64,000 nt of DNA. Origin: Parvibaculaceae bacterium Mf 1.05b.01. GTDB taxonomy: Bacteria > Pseudomonadota > Alphaproteobacteria > Parvibaculales > Parvibaculaceae. The position numbers and the translations under genes were made by a program. Below are positions 35,603 to 44,618 of the stretch, piece after piece. Every line of letters begins with the position of its first letter. Position 1 is the first letter of the stretch. The stretch covers positions 992,001 to 1,056,000 of the forward strand of contig BAOK01000001.1 of assembly GCA_000509225.1 (NCBI GenBank), in the 5' to 3' direction. Under the pieces are notes generated by a model, which ran no database searches, was not told the DNA's origin, and saw only the letters and a list, made by a program, of their open reading frames with translations.

Positions 35603-36507
35603 TCGGCTGCGGTTTTCAGTTCATCCAGAATTTGAGCGGCATCAGATCCACGTACCTGCGCTATGTCGTCTTGGTATTTGAGTAGGGTCCCTAGTGTGTC
35701 GTTGATGTTGCTTTCGCTCAAGGAGACGGCATTTAGCTGGGTCAGCGCATTTGCCCAATCAAGGGTTTCGGCGATGCCCGGCTGCTTATAAAGGTCACGC
35801 TCTCGCAGCGCCTGGACGAAGGTCACGATCTGTCGGGACAGGTCTTCTGCGGCATCAGGTGCTTTCAGGCGGACGATCTCGAGTTCTCGCTCTGCGTCCG
35901 GGTAGTCCACCCAGTGATAGAGGCAGCGGCGCTTCAGCGCGTCATGGATTTCGCGGGTCCGGTTGGAGGTCACGATCACGATGGGTGGTTCTGCTGCCTT
36001 TACGGTCCCGATTTCCGGAATGGTGATCTGAAAGTCCGAGAGGACCTCAAGCAGATAGGCTTCGAAGGGCTCGTCGGTTCTGTCGATTTCGTCGATGAGA
36101 AGCACTGGCGGTCCATTCACGTCCGGCTCCAGCGCTTGCAGGAGGGGACGCCGAATGAGAAACCGGTCATCGAATACATCCTTGGCGAGGACGTTTCGGT
36201 CTTCGACGCCTTGCGCTTCAGCGAGGCGGATCTCGATCATCTGCGCCTGATAGTTCCACTCATAGACTGCGGCGGCGGTGTCCAGGCCTTCGTAGCATTG
36301 TAAGCGAATGAGCTTTCGGCCCAATGCGCTTGCGAGCACTTTCGCAATCTCTGTCTTGCCGACACCGGCTTCACCTTCCAGAAAAAGGGGACGGCCCATT
36401 TTGAGTGCGAGAAAGAGAACGGTCGCGAGGGAGCGGTCGGCAACATAGGCACCGCTCGACAGCAGCGCCGCTGTCTCGTCGATTGAGGCGGGAAGAGAAA
36501 TTGTCAT
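35599..36507 (-). CDS. coxD: MoxR-type AAA ATPase CoxD
   Basis: 302 aa AAA+ ATPase. Walker A GEAGVGKTE, Walker B VLLIDEIDRTDEPFEA, sensor 1 in VIVTSNRTREI and arginine-finger region DALKRRCLYHWVDYPD. MoxR proteins act as chaperone-like ATPases in metalloenzyme maturation and pair with VWA proteins; here the partner is the adjacent coxE. It follows coxM with a 31-base gap. Confidence 0.93.
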   Translation of the reverse strand: MTISLPASIDETAALLSSGAYVADRSLATVLFLALKMGRPLFLEGEAGVGKTEIAKVLASALGRKLIRLQCYEGLDTAAAVYEWNYQAQMIEIRLAEAQGVEDRNVLAKDVFDDRFLIRRPLLQALEPDVNGPPVLLIDEIDRTDEPFEAYLLEVLSDFQITIPEIGTVKAAEPPIVIVTSNRTREIHDALKRRCLYHWVDYPDAERELEIVRLKAPDAAEDLSRQIVTFVQALRERDLYKQPGIAETLDWANALTQLNAVSLSESNINDTLGTLLKYQDDIAQVRGSDAAQILDELKTAAE

Positions 36508-36538
36508 TGGTTCAGGCTACAACGAATGGCGTTTCGGG

Positions 36539-37336
36539 TCACATGGTCGCTGCAACAGCGCGGCCCGCCATTACAGAGATAAGGTGGCTGCGATAGTCTG
36601 CAGCACCATGGAGATCCGACAGAAGGTCATCTTCTGGCACTTTGATCCCCGTGACAGCGTCTGGTGACCAGTTGCTGCTGAGCGCATCTTCCATCTCTTT
36701 CACGCGGAAGACGCCATTGGCTCCTGCGCCTGTGACAGCGACTCGAATATCGATGGGTGTTTTAGCGACGAACACGCCGACCATAGCGTAGCGCGATGCG
36801 GGGTTCGGGAACTTGACGTAAGCGGCTTTCTCCGGATGGGGGAAGGTCACTTCTGTGATGATCTCATCATCTTCCAAGGCTGTTTCGAACATGCCTGTGA
36901 AATAGGGGTCTGCGTCAATCAGGCGTTTGTTGGTGTGGATTTTGGCGTCGAGACCAAGGGCTGCTGCTGGATAGTCTGCTGCTGGGTCATTATTTGCGAG
37001 TGACCCGCCGATGGTGCCGCGATTGCGCACTGCTGGATCACCGATATGGGCAGCAAGATGGGCGAGCGCAGGCAGGTGTTTTGCCACGTCAGGTGAGGCG
37101 GCAACGTCTGCATGCTTGGTTGCAGCGCCAATTGTGATCGCGTCGCCTTCGGCCTTGATGAAGTTGAGATCGGCGATATTGCCGATATCGATGAGTTTCG
37201 CCGGCATGGCTAGGCGTTGCTTCAGCGTCGGGATCAGCGTTTGTCCACCTGCAAGGAGCGTGTTTTCATCATTGGCGGCGAGAAGCTCCGCTGCTTCAGC
37301 GACTGTTTGCGCGCGGTGATAGTCGAACTGGTACAT
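36539..37336 (-). CDS. coxM: Medium (FAD) subunit of CO-dehydrogenase-like enzyme
   Basis: 265 aa FAD-binding subunit of the xanthine-oxidase family. FAD contacts in LLAGGQTLIPTLKQRLAMP and TIGGSLANNDPAADYPAA; the C-terminal CO_deh_flav domain includes YVKFPNPASRYAMVGV. It passes electrons from the two [2Fe-2S] clusters of CoxS to the final acceptor. Adjacent to coxL with a 9-base gap. Confidence 0.94.
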   Translation of the reverse strand: MYQFDYHRAQTVAEAAELLAANDENTLLAGGQTLIPTLKQRLAMPAKLIDIGNIADLNFIKAEGDAITIGAATKHADVAASPDVAKHLPALAHLAAHIGDPAVRNRGTIGGSLANNDPAADYPAAALGLDAKIHTNKRLIDADPYFTGMFETALEDDEIITEVTFPHPEKAAYVKFPNPASRYAMVGVFVAKTPIDIRVAVTGAGANGVFRVKEMEDALSSNWSPDAVTGIKVPEDDLLSDLHGAADYRSHLISVMAGRAVAATM

Positions 37337-37345
37337 GGGTGTTCC

Positions 37346-39706
37346 TCAATCAGAGCTAGGTGATGGTGCGGCGAGCGCTGCCCATACACGTGCGGGGGTT
37401 GCTGGCATTTTAATGTCTCGGACGCCGAGGGCATCCGTAATGGCGTTGATAACGGCGGGCGGCGAGGCGATGGCACCAGCCTCACCACAGCCCTTCATGC
37501 CCATGGGGTTTGAGGGGCAGTCTGTTTGGGTAAAGCCCAAATCAAAGTCAGGCAGATCGTCGGCACGCGGCATGCAATAGTCCATGAACGACCCGGTGAT
37601 CAGCTGGCCGGTTTCATCATAATGCGCTGCCTCAAAGAGCGCCTGGCCGATCCCCTGGGCGATGCCGCCCTGGACCTGACCTTCCACGATCATCGGGTTC
37701 ACAATCACGCCGAAATCATCCACGGCGACAAAATTGGCGATTTGAGTGACGCCAGTGTCTGGATCGATTTCGACTTCGCAGATATGGCAGCCAGACGGGA
37801 AGGTGAAGTTGAGCGGGTCGTAAAAGGCATTCTCCTTCAGACCTGGTTCGATCTCAGAGGTCGGGAACCCGTGGGCCGTATAGGCACCCAGCGCAAGTTC
37901 CGCCCAGGCGAGTTCTTTGTCGGTGCCAGCCACTGTGAAGACACCGTCCTTCAGCTCGATATCGCCGGCGTCGGCTTCCATCAGATGGGCTGCGATCTTC
38001 TTTGCTTTTGCTTCGATTTTGTCGAGCGCATGAGCTAGCGCGCTCATGCCAACTGAGCCGGAACGGGAGCCGTAGGTGCCCATGCCAAACTGTACGCGGC
38101 CCGTGTCTCCATGAATGATCTCAACATCGTCAATGGGGACGCCAATCCGTTCGCAGACGAGCTGTGCAAACGTTGTTTCATGGCCCTGTCCGTGGCTGTG
38201 GGCGCCGGTAAAGACTTCGATCTTGCCTGTGGGGGCAACCTGCACCTCAGCGCTTTCCCATAGCCCCACACCTGCTCCAAGCGAGCCCACAGCGGCGGAA
38301 GGGGCGAGACCACAGGCTTCAATATAGGTTGAGAACCCGATGCCGCGTTTTTTGCCACGGCTCTCGGCCTCGGCCTTGCGGGCTGGAAAACCATCATAAT
38401 CGACGAGTGCAAGTGCTTTATCGAGGCACGCATCATAGTCGCCAATGTCATAATTCATGATGACCGGCGTTTGATGCGGGAACGTGCGAATGAAATTTTT
38501 GCGACGAAGTTCGGCTGGATCGAACGCCAGTTCACGCGCTGCGGTCTCAACGATCCGTTCAATCAGGTAGGTTGCCTCAGGGCGTCCGGCGCCGCGGTAA
38601 GCGTCTACGGGGGCGGTATGGGTGAATACGCCATCCACTTCAACATAGACTGCGGGGAGGGCGTATTGGCCTGAGAGCAGAGTGCCGTACAGGTAGGTCG
38701 GGACAGATGATGCGAAAGTCGAGAGATAGGCGCCGAGATTGGCCTTGGTTTGAACATGGAGCCCCAGGAACGTCCCATCTTCTGCGACGGCCAGTTCCGC
38801 ATGACTCACATGATCGCGTCCGTGGGCGTCTGAGAGAAAGGACTCGCTGCGTTCCGCTGTCCATTTGATTGGACGCTTTATCTTCGCCGATGCCCATGTG
38901 CAGGCTGTCTCTTCTGCGTAGATGAAAATCTTGGAGCCGAACCCGCCACCAACGTCGGGGGCAATGACCCGCAATTTGTGTTCCGGCGCCACGCCAACAA
39001 AAGCGGACAGGACGAGACGCGCAACATGCGGGTTCTGGCTGGTTGTCCAAAGCGTGTATTCGTCGGTTCCGCTGTCATAATCGGCAATGGCGGCGCGCGG
39101 TTCCATGGCGTTTGGGATCAAGCGATTATTGGTGAGATCGAGTTTGACGATATGGGCGGCGTTCTTAAGGGCCGCTAGCGTTTCCGGCTTGTTTCCAAGT
39201 TCCCAGTCGAAGCATGTATTGCTGGGTGCTTCTGCATGAACCTGCGGCGCGGACCCATCCTGTGCAGTGCCAACATCTGCAGCCGCATCAAGGACGTTAT
39301 AGTCAACCACGATAAGTTCAGCTGCTGATTTTGCTTGGGCGTAGGTTTCCGCCACAACCATGGCGACGTGATCGCCGACATAGCGCACTGTGTCTTCCGC
39401 CAGGATCGGGTGGGCCCCGGCTTTCATTTCAGAGCCGTCTTTGGAATGGACCGTCCAGCCGCAGATCAATCCACCCAGACCATCAGCGGCAACGTCAGAT
39501 CCCGTAAAGATACTTACGACACCGGGGGCAGCGACCGCTTCTGTCAGATCAATGCCATTGATCTTTGCATGGGCATGGGGGCTGCGGAGAAAATAGGCAT
39601 AGGTCTGACCCGGGCGGTTCAGGTCATCGGTATATCGTCCGGCACCGGTGATGAACCGTTTGTCTTCTTTGCGACGGACGGCTTGTCCAATTCCTGTCGT
39701 GCTCAT
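37346..39706 (-). CDS. coxL: Form II CO-dehydrogenase-like large (molybdopterin) subunit
   Basis: 786 aa catalytic subunit. The loop that defines form is A369-Y-R-G-A-G-R375, the form II version; form I enzymes proven to oxidise CO have AYxCSFR with a Cys ligating Cu. So no Cu-binding Cys is present here and the physiological substrate is uncertain. Other marks: [20 protein letters not shown] and the catalytic Glu742 in [10 protein letters not shown]. Expected partners CoxM and CoxS are encoded alongside. Likely an aldehyde or purine-type hydroxylase, or slow CO oxidation. Confidence 0.93.
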   Translation of the reverse strand: MSTTGIGQAVRRKEDKRFITGAGRYTDDLNRPGQTYAYFLRSPHAHAKINGIDLTEAVAAPGVVSIFTGSDVAADGLGGLICGWTVHSKDGSEMKAGAHPILAEDTVRYVGDHVAMVVAETYAQAKSAAELIVVDYNVLDAAADVGTAQDGSAPQVHAEAPSNTCFDWELGNKPETLAALKNAAHIVKLDLTNNRLIPNAMEPRAAIADYDSGTDEYTLWTTSQNPHVARLVLSAFVGVAPEHKLRVIAPDVGGGFGSKIFIYAEETACTWASAKIKRPIKWTAERSESFLSDAHGRDHVSHAELAVAEDGTFLGLHVQTKANLGAYLSTFASSVPTYLYGTLLSGQYALPAVYVEVDGVFTHTAPVDAYRGAGRPEATYLIERIVETAARELAFDPAELRRKNFIRTFPHQTPVIMNYDIGDYDACLDKALALVDYDGFPARKAEAESRGKKRGIGFSTYIEACGLAPSAAVGSLGAGVGLWESAEVQVAPTGKIEVFTGAHSHGQGHETTFAQLVCERIGVPIDDVEIIHGDTGRVQFGMGTYGSRSGSVGMSALAHALDKIEAKAKKIAAHLMEADAGDIELKDGVFTVAGTDKELAWAELALGAYTAHGFPTSEIEPGLKENAFYDPLNFTFPSGCHICEVEIDPDTGVTQIANFVAVDDFGVIVNPMIVEGQVQGGIAQGIGQALFEAAHYDETGQLITGSFMDYCMPRADDLPDFDLGFTQTDCPSNPMGMKGCGEAGAIASPPAVINAITDALGVRDIKMPATPARVWAALAAPSPSSD

Positions 39707-39733
39707 GAATTCCTCCTCCCGGAATTCCCGTTT

Positions 39734-39831
39734 AGAGTGCTTTGTCCCAAAACAGGGTCATGAGCGCACTCTATGCCTTCTTTTGTCGCGTTTTCGAACC
39801 GCAAAACCGCATGTACTTTTGCTGAAAACGC
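39734..39831. repeat. Double palindromic intergenic element (RIME-like)
   Basis: Two tandem hairpins fill the coxS-coxL gap. The first pairs AGAGTGC (39734-39740) with GCACTCT (39766-39772). The second pairs GCGTTTTC (39788-39795) with GAAAACGC (39824-39831) and inside it GCAAAA (39801-39806) with TTTTGC (39817-39822). Similar two-palindrome mosaics of about 100 bases (RIME) are known from Rhizobiales. No second copy was seen in this window. Confidence 0.6.
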
Positions 39832-39836
39832 TTTTA

Positions 39837-40304
39837 TCAGGCGGGTGTGGTTTCAGCAGCGTCGAGAATGGACTTCACAATGTTCTGGTAACCGGTGCAG
39901 CGACAGATATTACCTTCAAGTTCTGCGCGGACCGTCTCCTCATCCAGGTTCGGTATCCGGTCGATCATATCAACCGCGGTCATGATCATGCCCGGTGTGC
40001 AAAAGCCGCACTGCAGCCCGTGGTTTTCTTTGAATGCTTTTTGAACGGGGTGAAGATCATCCCCCTTTGCCAGCCCTTCAATGGTTGTGATGGCGCTGCC
40101 TTCCGCCTGTAACGCGAGCATGGTGCACGCCTTTACCGCTTTGCCATCCATGTGGATGACGCAGGCGCCGCATTGGCTTGTATCGCACCCTACATGCGTG
40201 CCGGTCAGGCTCAGATTTTCACGTATGAATTGAACCAATAGGGTGCGGCCTTCGACTTCACCCGATACTGGTTTGCCATTGACTGTCATGGAGACGAGAG
40301 CCAT
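39837..40304 (-). CDS. coxS: Small (2Fe-2S) subunit of CO-dehydrogenase-like enzyme
   Basis: 155 aa iron-sulfur subunit. N-terminal ferredoxin-type cluster ligands in [16 protein letters not shown] plus a later Cys in VKAC; C-terminal helical cluster ligands in QCGFCTPGM and ICRCTGYQN. It is the first subunit gene of the cluster, separated from coxL by the palindromic repeat element. Confidence 0.95.
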   Translation of the reverse strand: MALVSMTVNGKPVSGEVEGRTLLVQFIRENLSLTGTHVGCDTSQCGACVIHMDGKAVKACTMLALQAEGSAITTIEGLAKGDDLHPVQKAFKENHGLQCGFCTPGMIMTAVDMIDRIPNLDEETVRAELEGNICRCTGYQNIVKSILDAAETTPA

Positions 40305-40443
40305 GGGCGGTTCCTCCCGAAGTTAGGTGACGGCATATCTCAAGCCGTCGGGACGTTCGCAGCGTCCTTTGGGTTTCTTTGGAATAAGTGTCTGCGCTTG
40401 CTCGGTCGGCGTCAAGCTGTGCGACGCAAAGTACTGCTCGCTC

Positions 40444-41028
40444 TTACATAGTGGCGACGTAGATCGCAATCAATGCGCCCGCGATCACAAGTGTGCCCCA
40501 CATCCAAGGGGCGAGACCGAGACCTGCCTCTTCGTCAGGCACGAGCGGCACATGAGTTGGGGCAATGGCGTCGACTTCGTCTTCCGTCGTGCCACCCGTG
40601 ATTGCCGCAAACGATGTGAAGAATTCATCCGCCATTTTCTTGGCTGTAGAGTCGATGAACCGCTGTCCTACCTGTGCGAGTTTGCCGCCAACGGTTGCTT
40701 GAACTTCATAGCTCAGAAGGGTGCCGTCGCCATCCGGTGTGAGTTTCACAACGGCGGATCCTTTGGCAAAGCCAGCTGCGCCGCCTGAGCCTTCACCGCT
40801 GATTTTGTACCCGTTAGGAGCATCTATATCGGAGAGGGTCACATTGCCTTTGAATTTGGCGCTGACGGGTCCGACTTTGGCTTTCGCAACAGCGGCAAAT
40901 TCCGTGTCGCTGGTTTTTTCAACACTCTCGGCCCCTGGAATGGATTGCTGGAGGATTTCAGGATCATTGAGCGCTGCCCAAACATCTGCTTGAGGAGCGG
41001 GAATACGGAATTCGCCAGTCATTTCCAT
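40444..41028 (-). CDS. coxG: CoxG, membrane-tethered SRPBCC protein
   Basis: 194 aa. An SRPBCC/CoxG domain covers residues 1-150: MEMTGEFRIPAPQADVWAALNDPEILQQSIPG, then VKLTPDGDGTLLSYEVQATVGGKLAQVGQRF. After a short linker a C-terminal membrane helix follows (APWMWGTLVIAGALIAIYVA). In the model carboxydotroph, CoxG anchors CO dehydrogenase to the membrane and, as shown for a related actinobacterial CoxG, can deliver quinone. The same role is inferred here. It lies 41 bases after the last mrp gene. Confidence 0.93.
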   Translation of the reverse strand: MEMTGEFRIPAPQADVWAALNDPEILQQSIPGAESVEKTSDTEFAAVAKAKVGPVSAKFKGNVTLSDIDAPNGYKISGEGSGGAAGFAKGSAVVKLTPDGDGTLLSYEVQATVGGKLAQVGQRFIDSTAKKMADEFFTSFAAITGGTTEDEVDAIAPTHVPLVPDEEAGLGLAPWMWGTLVIAGALIAIYVATM

Positions 41029-41069
41029 GTCAGGTGACCTTTTGGGCTAAGTGCGGAATGTGTGATCCA

Positions 41070-42764
41070 TCACATATAGTTTAGCAGAAGCGTCGCGCCA
41101 AGGAGCACGGCAATCCAAAGTACCATTGATCCTGTGGGCCAGGCGCGAGCGAGGAGGCCGTCGGCGCCATGGGCGCGCTCCAGGGCGGCAATACCGAAGT
41201 TCACGCCACGCAGGCCCGCTCCAATGAGTGCGCCCCAAACAGAGCTGATCAGCGACCGGACGCCCTTGATCAAAGCCGGGCCCAGTTTTCGGTAGGTCCA
41301 ATCAAAATCAAGATTTACCGATTTGAGCTCAGTTGGATAGATGCCTGCCCGCATCAAGACCGTGAAGGCGAGCGCTGAGAAGAAGAGCAGCTGGAGCTGT
41401 GTCACCACATGGGTTGTGGTATAAGGCACGTAGACAACTTCATAAGGCAATAGCGCGTAAATCGGGTCTGGATAGACACCAATCGCGATGCAGAGGAACG
41501 CCGTAATCCCCATAGCCAGCAGCATGTTCCAGGGAGCTTCCTTGGGACGCATGCCGCTGTCTTGTGCGAAGAAAGCGAAAAAGGGGACTTTGATACCGGA
41601 GTGGATGAACGCCCCTGCCGACGCAAATAGCAAAACACCCCAGACGATATAATGACCTTCATGCACAGAGCCAGACAGGATGAGCGACTTGCTCACAAAG
41701 CCTGAAAACAGTGGGAAGGAAGAAATAGAAGCCGCGCCAATCAAGCAAAAGATCATGGTGAGCGGCATGGTCTTATAGAGACCGCCAAGTTCTGAGGCCC
41801 TGGCCGTTCCCGTTCTGAAGAGGACAGCGCCAATGCTCATAAAGAGGAGTGCCTGGTAGAGAATGCTGGCAAAGGCGTGCGCAACTGTCCCATTCAGCGC
41901 CAGCTCGGTTCCAACACCAATTCCAACAACCATAAAGCCCAGTTGTTGGTTCAAGCTATAGGTCAATACCCGTCGGAGATCGTTCTCGATAACCGCATAA
42001 AAAACCGGGAAGATGGCCATGGTTGCGCCGATATAGATCAGAATTTCTGTGCCAGCAAAACCCCGCGCAAGAGCGTAAACCGCAAGCTTCGTTGTGAAGG
42101 CTGACAGGATCACTGTCCCCGTTACAGTCGCAGCAGGGTAAGCGTCCGGCATCCAATTGTGTAGCAAGGGGAAGGCGCATTTGACGCCGAAAGCGATGAA
42201 GATGGCCCACGTCGCGGGACCTCCTAGCGTCATAGCCTCAAACGCCATAGACCCCGTTTCATTGTACTGAAGCACCATACCAGCAAGCAGGATAACACCA
42301 GATCCTACCTGAACGATGAGGTAGCGCATGCCCGTCCAATAGGCGCCTTCGGTGCGCCTCGCCCAAATGAGGAAGACGGACGCAATGGCCGTGCCTTCCC
42401 AGAAGATAAAGAGCGAAACGAGATCTCCCGCAAAGACTGCACCGATGGCGGCCCCTGCATAGAGCAGGGCCATTGTCTGTTGAATGGTGTCGCGCACATG
42501 CCAGGCATAGATCAGGGCGAGGAAAGCGGCGAGAGAGAAGACAAGTCCGAAGATGGTGGAGAGCTTATCCACTCTCAGCAGAGTGAGCTCCTGGCCGACC
42601 AGCGTGAACTGGCCGTGCATGCCTTCTGGCATCATCCAGATGAAATAAGCACTAATGACCGGGACAATGACGGCGACAAGGGCGCGGGGATGTCCATTTG
42701 GAACAAGTGGCAGGAGCAGAGCACCAGCGATGAAAATCAGGAAGGGCGGGAATAGATCAGTCAT
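41070..42764 (-). CDS. Mrp-type Na+/H+ antiporter subunit D-like (third copy)
   Basis: 564 aa, about 14 membrane segments. Homologous to NuoL/M/N and MnhD. Proton-path residues: Glu in FIFWEGTAIASV, Lys in FGVKCAFPLLHNWMPDAYPAA and Lys in FTTKLAVYALARGF. The C-terminus carries an extra amphipathic part of about 90 residues after TELKSVNLDFDWTYRK. It overlaps the 118 aa protein gene by 8 bases and is the last gene of the operon, just upstream of coxG. Unlike MnhA it lacks the fused MnhB-like domain. Confidence 0.9.
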   Translation of the reverse strand: MTDLFPPFLIFIAGALLLPLVPNGHPRALVAVIVPVISAYFIWMMPEGMHGQFTLVGQELTLLRVDKLSTIFGLVFSLAAFLALIYAWHVRDTIQQTMALLYAGAAIGAVFAGDLVSLFIFWEGTAIASVFLIWARRTEGAYWTGMRYLIVQVGSGVILLAGMVLQYNETGSMAFEAMTLGGPATWAIFIAFGVKCAFPLLHNWMPDAYPAATVTGTVILSAFTTKLAVYALARGFAGTEILIYIGATMAIFPVFYAVIENDLRRVLTYSLNQQLGFMVVGIGVGTELALNGTVAHAFASILYQALLFMSIGAVLFRTGTARASELGGLYKTMPLTMIFCLIGAASISSFPLFSGFVSKSLILSGSVHEGHYIVWGVLLFASAGAFIHSGIKVPFFAFFAQDSGMRPKEAPWNMLLAMGITAFLCIAIGVYPDPIYALLPYEVVYVPYTTTHVVTQLQLLFFSALAFTVLMRAGIYPTELKSVNLDFDWTYRKLGPALIKGVRSLISSVWGALIGAGLRGVNFGIAALERAHGADGLLARAWPTGSMVLWIAVLLGATLLLNYM

Positions 42765-43113
42765 TGATCGTCTCCCGGCTCAGTTGCTCTTCCGGGTAGG
42801 CTTCAGAGGCAATATCCTTAGGCGAATAGTAGTCTTCGTCGCGCTTCAGGATCACGCGCAGGACGCGTGCGCAGACAATAAGTGCTGCGCACATGAGGAA
42901 ACCAAAGGCCGCGTAGAAACCCGGGATGTCCTCAATGTCGAGATAGCTGTGCTTGTGATACATGAAGTCCGCTGCAACCAGACCAGCACAGAGAATGAGG
43001 AGCGCATAAATGATGTGACCCACATTCCTCGTATTGTCGAGCCACAGCAGTTTGCGCCCGAGCCATGGGAGTTTCGATGGGTCTGTCTCGGGTGTCTTCA
43101 TCTCGCTACTCAT
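42757..43113 (-). CDS. Conserved small membrane protein of the mrp operon
   Basis: 118 aa with two membrane helices (about residues 33-50 and 66-88): IIYALLILCAGLVAADFMYH and YAAFGFLMCAALIVCARVL. Between them is HKHSYLDIEDIPGFYA, and the C-terminus is charged. It resembles no classical Mrp subunit I know, but overlaps its D-type neighbours at both ends. Its place between two antiporter-type proteins suggests an accessory subunit. Confidence 0.75.
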   Translation of the reverse strand: MSSEMKTPETDPSKLPWLGRKLLWLDNTRNVGHIIYALLILCAGLVAADFMYHKHSYLDIEDIPGFYAAFGFLMCAALIVCARVLRVILKRDEDYYSPKDIASEAYPEEQLSRETIND

Positions 43114-44618
43114 GGCTGGGATGTCCCTTCCGGGAAGGCGACGGGCTCAATCAGCGTGTAAATGTCGCCCGCATAGAAGAAGAGCAGCAGACAACCAATG
43201 GCGGTGAGACAAGGAGGAACAACGCACCACAACGGCGCTTCCTGAATGCCTTTACTTGGAACAGCCGCAGCACCCACTGAATAGGCGAGGGGGCCTGTAT
43301 TTCCCATAAAGAAGCCACGTGCGACGACTGGTAACAGGTAGGCAATGTTGAGCAGCGAGCTCACCATAAAGACCCCCATCATAATGATCTGGCCTGCGTC
43401 TGCGGCACCGAGCATCAGATACCATTTCGACCAGGCTCCGCCGAGTGGTGGCAGTCCAATAATTGACAGGGCTCCGATAAAGAAGGCGCCGTAGGTAAAG
43501 GGCATCAAACGGCCGAGACCATCCATATCGCTGATTTCGGTCTTGTGGGTCGCGACATAGATCGCGCCTGCGCACATGAAGAGGGTGATCTTGCCCATGG
43601 CATGCATCGCAATGTGCATGGCGCCGCCCATGACGCCGAGTGATGTGGCGAGGGCCATACCCAGGGTGATGTAGGACAGCTGACTGATGGTGGAATAAGC
43701 GAGGCGCGCTTTCAGATTATCCTTCGTCATGGCGACGATCGACGCCGCGAGGATTGAGAAAGCAGCAACCCACATCAGCCAGTCTGCAGCACCGGTTGTC
43801 GCCAGCAGATCAATCCCGAAAATATAGACGCCGACTTTGAGCATTGTGAAGACACCCGCCTTCACAACGGCAACCGCGTGCAGCAGGGCGCTGACAGGGG
43901 TTGGCGCCACCATGGCGGCAGGCAGCCATCTGTGGAACGGCATGAGCGCTGCCTTGCCGATGCCGAACGCATAGAGGGCTAACAGGAAAGGCAGGAGCGT
44001 CGGATCGATCTTGTCTGCGAGGATGCCACCTTGCTCGAAGTCGAGGGTTCCCGCGACGACCCAGGTCCAGACAATGGCGACGAGCTGAAAGCCGATTGAT
44101 GTGGTGATCAGGATGCCAAGATAAGTCCGGGCGCCCTTGCGGGCAACGTCTGTCTCCTTGTGCGCCACCAAGGGATAAGTCGAAAGTGTCAGCACTTCAT
44201 AGAAGATGAAGAGTGTGAACATGTTGGCCGCAAAGGCAATACCCATCGCCGCGGAGATGGCGATCGCGAAGCAGATGTAGAAGCGTGTCTGGTTCGTCTC
44301 ATTGTTTCCGCGCATGTAGCCGATGGAGTAGAGCGCGGTGACGATCCAGAGACCCGCTGCAACGACGCCAAACAACATGCCGAGCGGCTCAATCTCAAAA
44401 GCAAGCGAGAGGCCTGGCAAGACGTCAAACCAGTGGGCCGTCGGTTGCGCACCGTCGAGCACTGTTTGCAGCAATCCCAACACGATGACGAAGAGTGCAC
44501 CAGCGGTGAGAAGGCTGACGGCTTCCCGCAGGTTTGGGCGCTTGTCCAGGACTGCCAGCAAAAGCGTAGCAGCGGCGGGCAGCAGGATTGTCAGGGTAAT
44601 TGCGAGTTCGGGGCTCAT
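43110..44618 (-). CDS. Mrp-type Na+/H+ antiporter subunit D-like (second copy)
   Basis: 502 aa, about 14 membrane helices. Proton-path Glu in FIFYEVLTLSTYPLVAH and Lys residues in GIGKAALMPFHRWLPAAMVAPTPV-type segment and VVKAGVFTMLK. Homologous to NuoM/MnhD. Overlaps the first D copy by 4 bases and the 118 aa protein gene by 4 bases. It pairs with the other D-type genes to give the antiporter module. Confidence 0.9.
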   Translation of the reverse strand: MSPELAITLTILLPAAATLLLAVLDKRPNLREAVSLLTAGALFVIVLGLLQTVLDGAQPTAHWFDVLPGLSLAFEIEPLGMLFGVVAAGLWIVTALYSIGYMRGNNETNQTRFYICFAIAISAAMGIAFAANMFTLFIFYEVLTLSTYPLVAHKETDVARKGARTYLGILITTSIGFQLVAIVWTWVVAGTLDFEQGGILADKIDPTLLPFLLALYAFGIGKAALMPFHRWLPAAMVAPTPVSALLHAVAVVKAGVFTMLKVGVYIFGIDLLATTGAADWLMWVAAFSILAASIVAMTKDNLKARLAYSTISQLSYITLGMALATSLGVMGGAMHIAMHAMGKITLFMCAGAIYVATHKTEISDMDGLGRLMPFTYGAFFIGALSIIGLPPLGGAWSKWYLMLGAADAGQIIMMGVFMVSSLLNIAYLLPVVARGFFMGNTGPLAYSVGAAAVPSKGIQEAPLWCVVPPCLTAIGCLLLFFYAGDIYTLIEPVAFPEGTSQP

